The translations under genes and the position numbers were made by a program. From positions 1-14,079 of the forward strand of contig JAUJMG010000076.1 in NCBI GenBank assembly GCA_030446955.1: a DNA stretch of 14,079 nucleotides, written 5' to 3'. Positions 1 to 6,669 of this stretch are shown one piece after another. A model generated the notes under the pieces. It had not been told where the DNA came from. It worked only from the letters and a program-made list of their open reading frames with translations, and ran no database searches. The DNA is from Thermomicrobiales bacterium (GTDB taxonomy: Bacteria; Chloroflexota; Chloroflexia; Thermomicrobiales; UBA6265). Numbering within the stretch: position 1 is the first letter of the stretch; each line of letters opens with the position of its first letter.

Positions 1-176
1 TGGCTGACCAAGACAACGGAGGCTCCTTGATCCAGGATGAACCGGATCGTCGGCAGGGACGCGCGCACCCGGGTGTCGTCCCCGACTCGCCCCTCCGAGA
101 TGGGAACATTGAAGTCAACTCGGAGGAGGACGCGGCTGCCGGCCAAGTCGGCATCGCGAAGAGAGCGAACCTTCAT
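1..176 (-). CDS. pgk: Phosphoglycerate kinase, N-terminal part (cut by the window edge)
   Basis: Phosphoglycerate kinase makes ATP and 3-phosphoglycerate from 1,3-bisphosphoglycerate and ADP in cytosolic glycolysis. Only the first 58 codons are present; the rest lies left of position 1. Reading from the ATG at 176-174, the peptide begins MKVRSLRDADLAGSRVLLRV. It contains the family hallmark RVDFNVP (residues 19-25) and then DDTRVRASLPTI (33-44), whose Asp and Arg belong to the substrate-binding N-domain. An AGGTGA Shine-Dalgarno sequence (184-189) sits about 7 nt upstream. The gene lies 69 nt downstream of gap on the same strand, the usual gap-pgk glycolytic order, so co-transcription with yvcK-gap is likely. 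I see no terminator in the gap-pgk spacer. Identification is firm although the gene is partial. Confidence 0.95.
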   Translation of the reverse strand, partial: MKVRSLRDADLAGSRVLLRVDFNVPISEGRVGDDTRVRASLPTIRFILDQGASVVLVS

Positions 177-245
177 CGCTGTCTCACCTAGAACGTGTCC
201 GAGTCCAAACGGGTGAACCTTGCCCCCATCTCTCCGGGCGCATCC

Positions 246-1277
246 CTAACCGGCGCCTGGGAAACCGGCCTCGCAGATAAGTGCCGCAAGATCGGCTACC
301 CGGCACGAGTAACCCCACTCGTTGTCGTACCAAGCGATGACCTTGACCATGTTCTCGCCCATCGCCATGGTCGACAAGCCGTCAACGATGGCGGAACGGG
401 AATCTTGACGGAAGTCGCTTGACACCAGTGGCTCGTCCGTGAACCCAAGGATTCCACGCAAGGCATCGCTCTCAGCGGCCGTGCGGAACGCGTCATTCAG
501 GGCGTCGACAGACGCTGGGCGCTCGGTCTCAGCGACGAAGTCAATGATCGAGACAGTCGGGGTGGGGACCCGGAGAGAAAAGCCGTCGAACTTGCCTTCC
601 AGTTGCGGCAGCACGAGGGCGAGCGCGCGGGCGGCCCCTGTGCTGGTGGGAATGATGTTTGTCGCGGCGGCACGGGCGCGGCGGAGATCCTTGTGGGGAC
701 CATCAAGGATGACCTGATCGTTGGTGTACGAGTGGACCGTGGTCATCAACCCTCGCCGGATGCCGAAATTGTCGAGGACCACCTTTGCAACAGGCGCCAG
801 GCAGTTGGTGGTACAGGACGCATTCGAGATGATCTGGTGACGGGCGGCGTCGTACCCCTCTTCGTTCACACCCAGGACGACTGTGATGTCCTCGCCCTTG
901 GCCGGGGCGGAGATAATGACCTTTTTCGCACCGCCGGTCAGGTGGCCGCGCGCCTTGTCCGCGTCCGTGAATCTGCCCGTGGACTCGATCACCAAGTCCA
1001 CGCCCTCACTCCCCCATGGCAGTTGGGCCGGATCCTTTTCGGCGAGTACTTTGATCGCTCGGCCGTTGACCCGGATAGCTCCATCTGACGCTTCAATCTC
1101 GGCGTCATACCGACCGTACGTTGAGTCGTAGGTCAGCAGATGAGCCAGCCCTTCCGGACTCGTGAGGTCATTGACCGCTACTACCTCAAAGAGATCACCG
1201 TAGCCGCCCTCGTCGATGGCCTTGAAGACTTGACGACCAATTCGACCGAAGCCATTGATGCCGACGCGATACGCCAT
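246..1277 (-). CDS. gap: Type I glyceraldehyde-3-phosphate dehydrogenase
   Basis: This enzyme oxidises glyceraldehyde-3-phosphate with phosphate and NAD(P)+ to 1,3-bisphosphoglycerate, feeding the phosphoglycerate kinase encoded next. The 343 residues match the usual family length. The Rossmann start GINGFGRIGR is at 7-16. The catalytic block SNASCTTNC gives nucleophile Cys155, and His182 lies in TTVHSYTNDQ. Asp37 in VAVNDLTS corresponds to the Asp that favours NAD+ over NADP+. The segment that reads DLPHKDL in Bacillus GapA is DGPHKDL here, so the Leu of the Leu-Pro pair is replaced by Gly while Pro is kept; NAD+ preference is likely but not certain. The ATG lies 9 nt after the yvcK stop, and AAGGGAGTAAGG straddling that stop supplies the ribosome-binding site. 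Translation is therefore probably coupled to yvcK. Confidence 0.97.
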   Translation of the reverse strand: MAYRVGINGFGRIGRQVFKAIDEGGYGDLFEVVAVNDLTSPEGLAHLLTYDSTYGRYDAEIEASDGAIRVNGRAIKVLAEKDPAQLPWGSEGVDLVIESTGRFTDADKARGHLTGGAKKVIISAPAKGEDITVVLGVNEEGYDAARHQIISNASCTTNCLAPVAKVVLDNFGIRRGLMTTVHSYTNDQVILDGPHKDLRRARAAATNIIPTSTGAARALALVLPQLEGKFDGFSLRVPTPTVSIIDFVAETERPASVDALNDAFRTAAESDALRGILGFTDEPLVSSDFRQDSRSAIVDGLSTMAMGENMVKVIAWYDNEWGYSCRVADLAALICEAGFPGAG

Positions 1278-1286
1278 AACGGTGCC

Positions 1287-2693
1287 TTACTCCCTTGTTC
1301 CGCCGGTCGGGACGAGCCCGTTCGCGGCGACGACAGCCTCCACTTCGTGGTCCCGGCTCGGCTCCCAGGCGAGCGTGACAGCTTCCTCGGGAGCGGTCTC
1401 CATACGGCCGATGTCGAGCAGGGCTTGTGCGAGCTTGTCTGGGTCATGGCGAAGTGGGTTGTGATCATTGACGACGTCGCGGGCGATCACACGGACTTTG
1501 CGCCCGATGCCACGCACGCCATCAAACCCAACCGGATCGACCCGCCACTCCGGGCGGATGTTGCTGGCGGGTGCAGCGTTACTGTTGACAAGGGCGTAAT
1601 CGAGGACGCCGTCGCCAATGTGATCTACGACCGCACGGATGTGGTCGGCGGCTCCAAAGTGATCAGTCTCACCCGGCTGCGTGGCGACGTTGCAGACGTA
1701 GACCACTTTGCCCGCAGACCACCGAATGGCCTGAGCGACACCGGCAACCATAAGGTTGGGTAGCACACTGGTATAGAGGCTGCCCGGTCCGAGAACGATG
1801 AGATCCGCGTTGAGGATGGCGCTGAGCGCCGGCTCGTACCCATCGGGGCTCTCCGGCTGCAAGAAAACGCGCTTAATGGGAGGCTTCTTTCTCGAGATCG
1901 TGGATTCGCCCTTGACAACGCTACCGTCCACCAATTCCGCGCAGAGGGTCACGTTTTCAAGCGTTGCTGGGAGCACCCGACCCCGAACCGCGAGCACCCG
2001 GGCAGATTCGATTACCGCCTGCTCGAAGCTACCCGTGACCTGGGTGAGGGCGGTGATGAAGAGGTTGCCGAACGAATGCCCCGAGAGAACGGAGCCCTCT
2101 TGGTCGAAGCGGTATTGGAATAGGCGGCCGACTGTCGACTCGGCGTCAGCAAGGGCGACGATGCAGTTCCGGATGTCGCCCGGGGCTGGCATATTGAATT
2201 CTTCTCGGATGCGGCCAGTACTCCCACCGTCGTCGGCAACGGTGACGATGGCGGTAATGCCGAGATCCTGGTGTTTGAGGCCTCGGAGGAGCGTCGAAAG
2301 ACCAGTTCCGCCGCCGATCGCTACCACGTTGAAGGCAGGCCGCGACGGCCCGAAGCGATGCTCAGCGACGATCTGGGCCAGTTGTTGCCCTTGAGCTGAC
2401 CGTGCCATAAGGGGAGCGATCAGCGAGTGGCTGAGGCGCCAGAACGAGAAGCCAAGGAGCGCGATGCCGACCGGGACAATCAGCAACTCCCGGTATGGGT
2501 GCGGGATGAACTGAAGGGTCAGGGCCCGGACGACTTGGGTGGCGCTTGCTGGGAAGTTGTAGTTTCGATAGATCCAGGCCAGACCCATCGCGAGCCCGAG
2601 GCTCGTCAGCACCATGCTGAGAATAAACAGGGCTATCCAGCGCTTGATGAGCATGCCGGGCCGAAGCCAGGTTCGCCAGGTTCGCCGATCCAT
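1287..2693 (-). CDS. yvcK: YvcK family UDP-GlcNAc-binding regulator (gluconeogenesis factor) with an N-terminal membrane anchor
   Basis: YvcK proteins (CofD-like fold) bind UDP-sugars such as UDP-GlcNAc and influence cell-wall precursor synthesis and growth on gluconeogenic carbon; they are thought to be regulators rather than enzymes. The 468 residues hold a conserved domain at about 121-440: IGGGTGLS (126-133), DDGGSTGRIR (154-163), GHSFGNL (205-211), LGPGSLYTSVLPNL (301-314) and NVATQPGET (335-343). Ahead of it are two hydrophobic segments, roughly 18-41 and 71-86, that look like a membrane hairpin or anchor; Bacillus YvcK lacks these. The ATG at 2693 is preceded by GGGAGG and sits where the conserved protein begins. 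The frame stays open for another 458 codons upstream, but that stretch is antisense to nusA and reads as low-complexity Arg/Pro sequence, so I discarded it. The gene is first in the yvcK-gap-pgk operon. Function beyond the family role is inferred. Confidence 0.93.
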   Translation of the reverse strand: MDRRTWRTWLRPGMLIKRWIALFILSMVLTSLGLAMGLAWIYRNYNFPASATQVVRALTLQFIPHPYRELLIVPVGIALLGFSFWRLSHSLIAPLMARSAQGQQLAQIVAEHRFGPSRPAFNVVAIGGGTGLSTLLRGLKHQDLGITAIVTVADDGGSTGRIREEFNMPAPGDIRNCIVALADAESTVGRLFQYRFDQEGSVLSGHSFGNLFITALTQVTGSFEQAVIESARVLAVRGRVLPATLENVTLCAELVDGSVVKGESTISRKKPPIKRVFLQPESPDGYEPALSAILNADLIVLGPGSLYTSVLPNLMVAGVAQAIRWSAGKVVYVCNVATQPGETDHFGAADHIRAVVDHIGDGVLDYALVNSNAAPASNIRPEWRVDPVGFDGVRGIGRKVRVIARDVVNDHNPLRHDPDKLAQALLDIGRMETAPEEAVTLAWEPSRDHEVEAVVAANGLVPTGGTRE

Positions 2694-2748
2694 TCCCCCT
2701 CCCGCACCGCAGGTCTCCCGCCCGCCGGACACCCACGGCCGAGCCGCG

Positions 2749-2757
2749 AGTATAGCA
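2749..2757 (-). promoter_or_regulatory. Extended -10 promoter of the yvcK-gap-pgk operon
   Basis: On the minus strand the bases read TGCTATACT, an extended -10 element (TGn plus TATACT, five of six matches to TATAAT). No good -35 is seen 16-19 nt upstream, which extended -10 promoters can tolerate. Transcription would begin near 2742, giving a leader of about 50 nt before the yvcK ATG. The same TGCTA-ACTCG pattern recurs before infC. This is prediction from sequence only. Confidence 0.55.
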
Positions 2758-2788
2758 CCGGACTGCGGGAGGACCCCGGCGGCGATTC

Positions 2789-2818
2789 TTGAACGGGGCT
2801 TGGCCTCAATGGTACACT
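2789..2818 (+). promoter_or_regulatory. Promoter of the nusA-infB operon
   Basis: TTGAAC (2789-2794) and TACACT (2813-2818) are separated by 18 nt, and TGG immediately before the second hexamer makes it an extended -10. Each hexamer matches the sigma-70-type consensus at four of six bases. Transcription would start near 2825, just upstream of a perfect hairpin, leaving a leader of about 140 nt before nusA. It lies back-to-back with the yvcK promoter; the two -10 elements are about 60 bp apart. Confidence 0.5.
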
Positions 2819-2845
2819 GTTCGCGCGGAACCAAGACTCTGTGAG

Positions 2846-2870
2846 GAACGTGGGTCCACAGCCCACGTTC
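2846..2870 (+). promoter_or_regulatory. Perfect stem-loop in the nusA leader, possible attenuator
   Basis: GAACGTGGG (2846-2854) and CCCACGTTC (2862-2870) form a perfect 9-bp stem around the loop TCCACAG. The stem extends by G-U and A-U pairs into the following TTTGTTGT. A GC-containing stem followed by a T-rich tract, placed about 20 nt after the predicted start of transcription and 94 nt before the nusA start codon, looks like a transcription attenuator. NusA influences pausing and termination at hairpins and is autoregulated in Escherichia coli, so feedback is a natural guess. No experimental support is visible here. Confidence 0.55.
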
Positions 2871-2895
2871 TTTGTTGTCCGTCAGGACGCGAACA

Positions 2896-2967
2896 ATGGC
2901 TCGTTCTGCGGCACCGCGACGCGCGCCGACGCCATACCTGCAAAAAAAGAAGGAGGAGCGCGGGTGA
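2896..2967 (+). CDS. Possible 23-residue leader ORF overlapping the nusA start
   Basis: An ATG at 2896, with AGGA 8 nt upstream (2884-2887), opens a 23-codon frame ending at TGA 2965-2967. Its stop overlaps the nusA GTG start in the four bases GTGA, the typical layout of translationally coupled genes. The peptide starts MARSAAPRRAPTPYLQ and ends in a basic/acidic KKKEERG tail; I do not recognise it. The strong nusA ribosome-binding site lies inside this ORF, so ribosomes crossing it could affect access to nusA. It is short enough to be chance; I list it because start, spacing and overlap all fit. Confidence 0.25.
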   Translation: MARSAAPRRAPTPYLQKKKEERG

Positions 2968-4307
2968 AGTCCGATTTCTACACCGCGATCGCCCAAATTG
3001 CCGCTGAGCGGGGAATTCCGCGGGAGGCGGTGCTCTCGTCCGTCGAGCACGCGCTGAAAACGGTCTATAAGAAGATGGCGAACTCCGAGGAGGAGGTCTC
3101 TGTCGAGATTGAGACCGGCACGGGCGCGATGCGCGTTTACGTCCACAAGCGCGTGGTGCCGGAGATCGAGGACCCCACCAACGATATCCTGCTCTCGGAG
3201 GCGACTGGCATCGCGCCCGGCGTGCAAGTAGGTGATGTGATCCGCATCGAGCGGACGCCGGATAACTTCGGCCGCATCGCCGCTCAAACGGCAAAGCAGG
3301 TTGTGCTGCAGCGGATCCGCGACTATGAGCGGGACACGGTTTACGACGAGTACCAGGATCGCCAGGGCGAAGTTCTCAACGGGACGGTCCAGCGAGCGGA
3401 CTCTCGGGCGGTGATTGTGGAGCTGGGCAAGGCCGAGGCGGTCATGCCTGCCCGCGAGCAAGTGTCGACGGAGCGGTACCGCCCTGGGCAGCGACTGAAG
3501 GTGCTGCTGGTCGAAGTCAACCGCGATCCGCGTGGGCCGCAGCTCATCGTCTCCCGATCCCACCCGAACCTCATCCGGCGACTGTTTGAAATGGAGGTTC
3601 CGGAGATCTTCAGTGGCGCCGTGGAGATCATGGAAGTGGCGCGGGAACCGGGACTCCGGTCCAAGGTCGCGGTGACAGCGCGGCAGGAGAAAGTCGACCC
3701 CGTCGGTTCCTGCGTTGGCGTCCGTGGGGTCCGCATCCAGAATATCGTCAATGAACTGTACGGCGAAAAGATCGACGTGATCGAGTGGTCCCCCGACAGT
3801 GCAACCTTTATCGCGAACGCCCTGAGCCCCGCTAAGCCAACCAACGTGGCACTGGACGAAGCGAACCGGGTGGCGACGGTCATCGTGCCGACCGACCAGA
3901 TGTCCCTCGCGATTGGCAAGGAAGGGCAGAATGCCCGACTTGCCTTCAAGCTGACCGGCTGGCGTATCGATATCAAGGACCCGGAATCGCTGCTTGAGCA
4001 GGACGGTGCGCTGGTACGCCAGGCCCGAGCGGCTTTGGCCGATGCTCCTCATGACTTGAGCTGGCAAGGCCGGCAGCCGCGCTTGGTTCGACCCGATGGC
4101 ACGATCAACGTCCGCGATCGGTCGTTCGGGCCACTGCCCGCGGACTTGATCGGGATGAGCGTGGACGTGGACATCCGAGATTCTGCCCTGGAGGTCTACT
4201 ACAACCGCGAGCTGCGGGTCCGCTATGACGTCTCGACGGGTGAGCAGTTGCCGCTCGACGAGCTCACGGTTCCCGCAAGGGTAGCCGGCGCGTCAGCGGA
4301 GGCCTAA
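2964..4307 (+). CDS. nusA: Transcription termination/antitermination factor NusA with an unusual C-terminal extension
   Basis: NusA binds RNA polymerase and nascent RNA and modulates pausing, intrinsic termination and antitermination. The 447 residues show the RNA-polymerase-binding N-domain (about 1-125), the S1 domain (about 133-199), KH1 with DPVGSCVGVRGVRIQNIV (245-262) and KH2 with AIGKEGQNARLAFKLTGW (316-333). After KH2, about 100 residues do not look like the acidic repeats of proteobacterial NusA. Residues 371-430 read like a small beta-barrel (alternating hydrophobics, GTINV, GMSVDVDI, LEVYYNRELRV). I chose the GTG at 2964 because AAGGAGG lies 7 nt upstream and the protein then begins like other NusA proteins; the frame is open back to 2841 but shows no family sequence there. 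rimP, often just upstream, is absent. This is the first gene of the operon and ylxR follows after 1 nt. Confidence 0.96.
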   Translation: MKSDFYTAIAQIAAERGIPREAVLSSVEHALKTVYKKMANSEEEVSVEIETGTGAMRVYVHKRVVPEIEDPTNDILLSEATGIAPGVQVGDVIRIERTPDNFGRIAAQTAKQVVLQRIRDYERDTVYDEYQDRQGEVLNGTVQRADSRAVIVELGKAEAVMPAREQVSTERYRPGQRLKVLLVEVNRDPRGPQLIVSRSHPNLIRRLFEMEVPEIFSGAVEIMEVAREPGLRSKVAVTARQEKVDPVGSCVGVRGVRIQNIVNELYGEKIDVIEWSPDSATFIANALSPAKPTNVALDEANRVATVIVPTDQMSLAIGKEGQNARLAFKLTGWRIDIKDPESLLEQDGALVRQARAALADAPHDLSWQGRQPRLVRPDGTINVRDRSFGPLPADLIGMSVDVDIRDSALEVYYNRELRVRYDVSTGEQLPLDELTVPARVAGASAEA

Positions 4308-4308
4308 G

Positions 4309-4680
4309 GTGACTGCCGCGGCTCGGGTCACCGGGCGGGCCGGTGCTGGCGGTGCGGGACGCCGGCCGAAGCATGTGCCGCAACGGATGTGCGTTGCCTG
4401 CCGGGAGCGTGATGCCAAGCGAGCGCTGATCCGCATTGTTCGAACGGCGGAGGGGCCGGTGGAGATCGACCCGACCGGCAAGCGGAATGGCCGTGGTGCG
4501 TACCTATGCGATCGGCCTGGATGCTGGGAGCGGGCTCTCAAGACCAACATGCTGGATCGGGCACTCAATACAACCATGACACCGGAGGGGCTTGAGCATC
4601 TCCGGCACTATGCGGACGGGTTGCCGACATCCTCGGATGGAACCGAGCAGCCGACCGCTACCGAGCCAACGAAAGGATGA
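4309..4680 (+). CDS. ylxR: YlxR family RNA-binding protein (DUF448)
   Basis: YlxR is a small, basic, probably RNA-binding protein nearly always encoded between nusA and infB; it has been linked to RNase P and to regulation, but its core role is not settled. The 123 residues carry the family signatures RMCVACRE (26-33) and GRGAYLC (61-67). They are preceded by a Gly/Arg-rich leader and followed by a polar tail after about residue 103. Translation probably starts at GTG 4309, one base after the nusA stop, with GGAGG (4298-4302) six bases upstream inside the end of nusA, so coupling is expected. The YlxQ/L7Ae-like gene that often follows ylxR in Firmicutes is missing; infB comes next after 4 nt. 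Confidence 0.9.
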   Translation: MTAAARVTGRAGAGGAGRRPKHVPQRMCVACRERDAKRALIRIVRTAEGPVEIDPTGKRNGRGAYLCDRPGCWERALKTNMLDRALNTTMTPEGLEHLRHYADGLPTSSDGTEQPTATEPTKG

Positions 4681-4684
4681 GCAG

Positions 4685-6592
4685 ATGACAAACACATTTC
4701 AGGGCAGACGTGGTGGGCCTGGACGCGGTGGTGCGGGTGGTCGGGGCCGGGGCAAGGGCGGACGTGGCGGAGCGGCGCGGACGGTCGCGGTGCGTCGCGC
4801 CCAGCCGATCGAACGCGAGCCAGTGACCATGCCATCGGTCATGTCGGTGGCAGAGGCGGCAGATCTGCTGCAAACCACCGGGGTCGAGATCATCAAGGAG
4901 TTGATGAAGCTCGGGATCATGGCCAACCTGAACCAGCAGATTGACTACGATACTGCCGCCAGGGTTGCAGAGTCCCTCGGCTGGGAGACGAACGAGCACG
5001 TGTCTGAGGTCGTTCAGCAGGCGACGGCCAACTTCGAGAGTCGCCGCGCCGAAGCCGCGACGGACGAGGGCGCCATGCCCCGCCCGCCCGTGGTGACGAT
5101 CATGGGGCATGTGGACCACGGCAAGACGAAGTTGCTGGATGCAATCCGGTCTGCGAATGTCGCCGAGGGTGAGGCCGGCGGTATCACCCAGCACATCGGC
5201 GCCTACCAGATCGAAACGCAAGGTCGCAAAGTTAGCTTCCTCGATACCCCCGGACACGAGGCCTTTACGGCGATGCGGGCCCGAGGCGCCCAAGCGACCG
5301 ACATCGCGGTCCTAGTTGTGGCGGCGGACGACGGCGTCATGCCCACGACGAGAGAGGCCATCACCCACATCCGGTCGGCGAACGTGCCGATGGTCGTGGC
5401 AATCAACAAGATCGATCTGCCGGCCGCAAACCCGGAGCGGGTAAAGCAGCAGCTTAGTGAGAACAACGTCCTTCCCGAGGAGTGGGGCGGGGATGTTCCC
5501 GTGGTCGAGGTGTCGGCGCGGGAAAGACTTGGCCTCGACGACTTGCTCGAGGTGATCCTCCTCGTCGCGGATGTCAATGAGCTACGCGCGAATCCACACA
5601 AGCCGGCGAACGGTGTCGTCATCGAGGCCAAGGTCGATCGTAGCCGGGGGCCAGTCGCGACGGTCCTGGTTCAGAGCGGCACCATGAACCTGCGGGATGT
5701 GGTTGTCGCCGGCGCGACGTGGGGTCGGATCAAGGCAATGTTCGACGACCGCGGGAAGCGGATCCGGCGGGCCGAGCCGAGCACTCCGGTCGAGATCCTT
5801 GGGTTGCTCGACGTTCCCCAAGCCGGTGATACGTTCCAAGTCTTCGATGACGAGAAGGTTGCCCGTGCCCTGGCCGATCAGCGTCAGGCGCAGCGCCGGG
5901 TAGACGCACTCATCGGCGAGCGTCCCGTCAAGCTGACCGATCTTTATAATCAGGTGCAGGCGGGCACGGCGGCCGAGCTCCGGGTCATCCTCAAGGCGGA
6001 CGTCCAGGGCTCCCTCGGGGCGATCCAGAATGCCTTGCTCAAGTTGAATGAGGATACGGACCAGTCAGTCCAGTTGGCGATCCAGTTCGCCGGAACGGGA
6101 GCCATCACGGAGTCGGATGTGAGCTTAGCGTCAGCGACGCGGAGCATCATCATAGGCTTCAATGTTCGTCCCGACGTGGCCGCGAAACGAGCAGCGGACG
6201 CGGCTCAGGTGGACATCCGGTTCTACAACATCATCTATAACCTGCTTGACGAGGTCCGGCAGGCGATGACTGGTCTGCTTGCGCCCGTCTTCCAGGACGT
6301 GACAGACGGGTATGCCGAGGTCCGAAACACGTTCAAGCTTCCCGGCGGCGACGTGGTGGCTGGCCTCTACGTGCTGGACGGCAAAATCACGCGAAACTCC
6401 AAGGCCCGGGTGTTGCGAAGCGGGACGGTCCTGAGCGAGGGCGGTATCAAATCGCTCAAGCGGTTCAAGGATGATGTCCGTGAAGTGGCCGCCGGCTACG
6501 AGTGCGGCCTCGGCTTGGACAACTTCAACGACCTCCAGGTGGGTGACCAAATCGAGTTCTACCACCGCGAGGAGATGGCTCGAACGGCCTAG
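4685..6592 (+). CDS. infB: Translation initiation factor IF-2 (short form)
   Basis: IF-2 is the GTPase that brings formyl-Met-tRNA to the 30S subunit and promotes subunit joining. At 635 residues it is a short form, lacking the long charged N-terminal region of enterobacterial IF-2. Residues 8-38 are an RGG-type Gly/Arg-rich stretch, then comes the IF2_N helical domain (about 50-100). The GTPase motifs are all present: GHVDHGKT (141-148), GGITQHIGAY (165-174), DTPGH (187-191), NKID (241-244) and SARE (277-280). Beta-barrel domain II, domain III and the fMet-tRNA-binding C-terminal domain follow to the end. The ATG at 4685 has AAAGGA (4672-4677) seven bases upstream and lies 4 nt after the ylxR stop. 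The frame is open further upstream inside ylxR, but without family similarity. Confidence 0.97.
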   Translation: MTNTFQGRRGGPGRGGAGGRGRGKGGRGGAARTVAVRRAQPIEREPVTMPSVMSVAEAADLLQTTGVEIIKELMKLGIMANLNQQIDYDTAARVAESLGWETNEHVSEVVQQATANFESRRAEAATDEGAMPRPPVVTIMGHVDHGKTKLLDAIRSANVAEGEAGGITQHIGAYQIETQGRKVSFLDTPGHEAFTAMRARGAQATDIAVLVVAADDGVMPTTREAITHIRSANVPMVVAINKIDLPAANPERVKQQLSENNVLPEEWGGDVPVVEVSARERLGLDDLLEVILLVADVNELRANPHKPANGVVIEAKVDRSRGPVATVLVQSGTMNLRDVVVAGATWGRIKAMFDDRGKRIRRAEPSTPVEILGLLDVPQAGDTFQVFDDEKVARALADQRQAQRRVDALIGERPVKLTDLYNQVQAGTAAELRVILKADVQGSLGAIQNALLKLNEDTDQSVQLAIQFAGTGAITESDVSLASATRSIIIGFNVRPDVAAKRAADAAQVDIRFYNIIYNLLDEVRQAMTGLLAPVFQDVTDGYAEVRNTFKLPGGDVVAGLYVLDGKITRNSKARVLRSGTVLSEGGIKSLKRFKDDVREVAAGYECGLGLDNFNDLQVGDQIEFYHREEMARTA

Positions 6593-6604
6593 CGCCGCAT
6601 CGAA

Positions 6605-6640
6605 GGGCTGGTGTGGGGCTGCGGCGCGCCCCACCAGCCC
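6605..6640 (+). promoter_or_regulatory. Strong stem-loop in the infB-rbfA spacer
   Basis: GGGCTGGT (6605-6612) plus GGGGC (6615-6619) pair with GCCCC (6628-6632) plus ACCAGCCC (6633-6640). The result is a 13-bp GC-rich stem with a 2-nt GT bulge and an 8-nt loop. No T-run follows, so it is not a standard intrinsic terminator. It occupies the only sizeable gap in the tightly packed operon and may mark mRNA processing or stability control, or partial polarity, between infB and rbfA. Confidence 0.5.
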
Positions 6641-6669
6641 GTGCCGCTCGGTCCGGAGGGCAGAGGACC

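Noticed and set aside
603..1088. 161-codon plus-strand ORF inside gap.
   Set aside because: It is antisense to a complete GAPDH with catalytic motifs and reads as a shadow of its codons.
1140..1763. 207-codon plus-strand ORF across the gap start and yvcK end.
   Set aside because: It is antisense to two well-supported genes; no recognisable domain, and it spans the yvcK-gap junction.
2694..4067. Stop-free frame of 458 codons on the minus strand, upstream of and in frame with yvcK, antisense to nusA.
   Set aside because: It has no family similarity, is Arg/Pro/His-rich in the way shadow frames of GC-rich genes are, and would move the yvcK start away from a good ribosome-binding site and promoter. 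The opposite strand encodes a clear NusA.
4658..5293. 211-codon minus-strand ORF opposite infB.
   Set aside because: It lies across the IF-2 GTPase motifs on the other strand; composition is that of a shadow frame.
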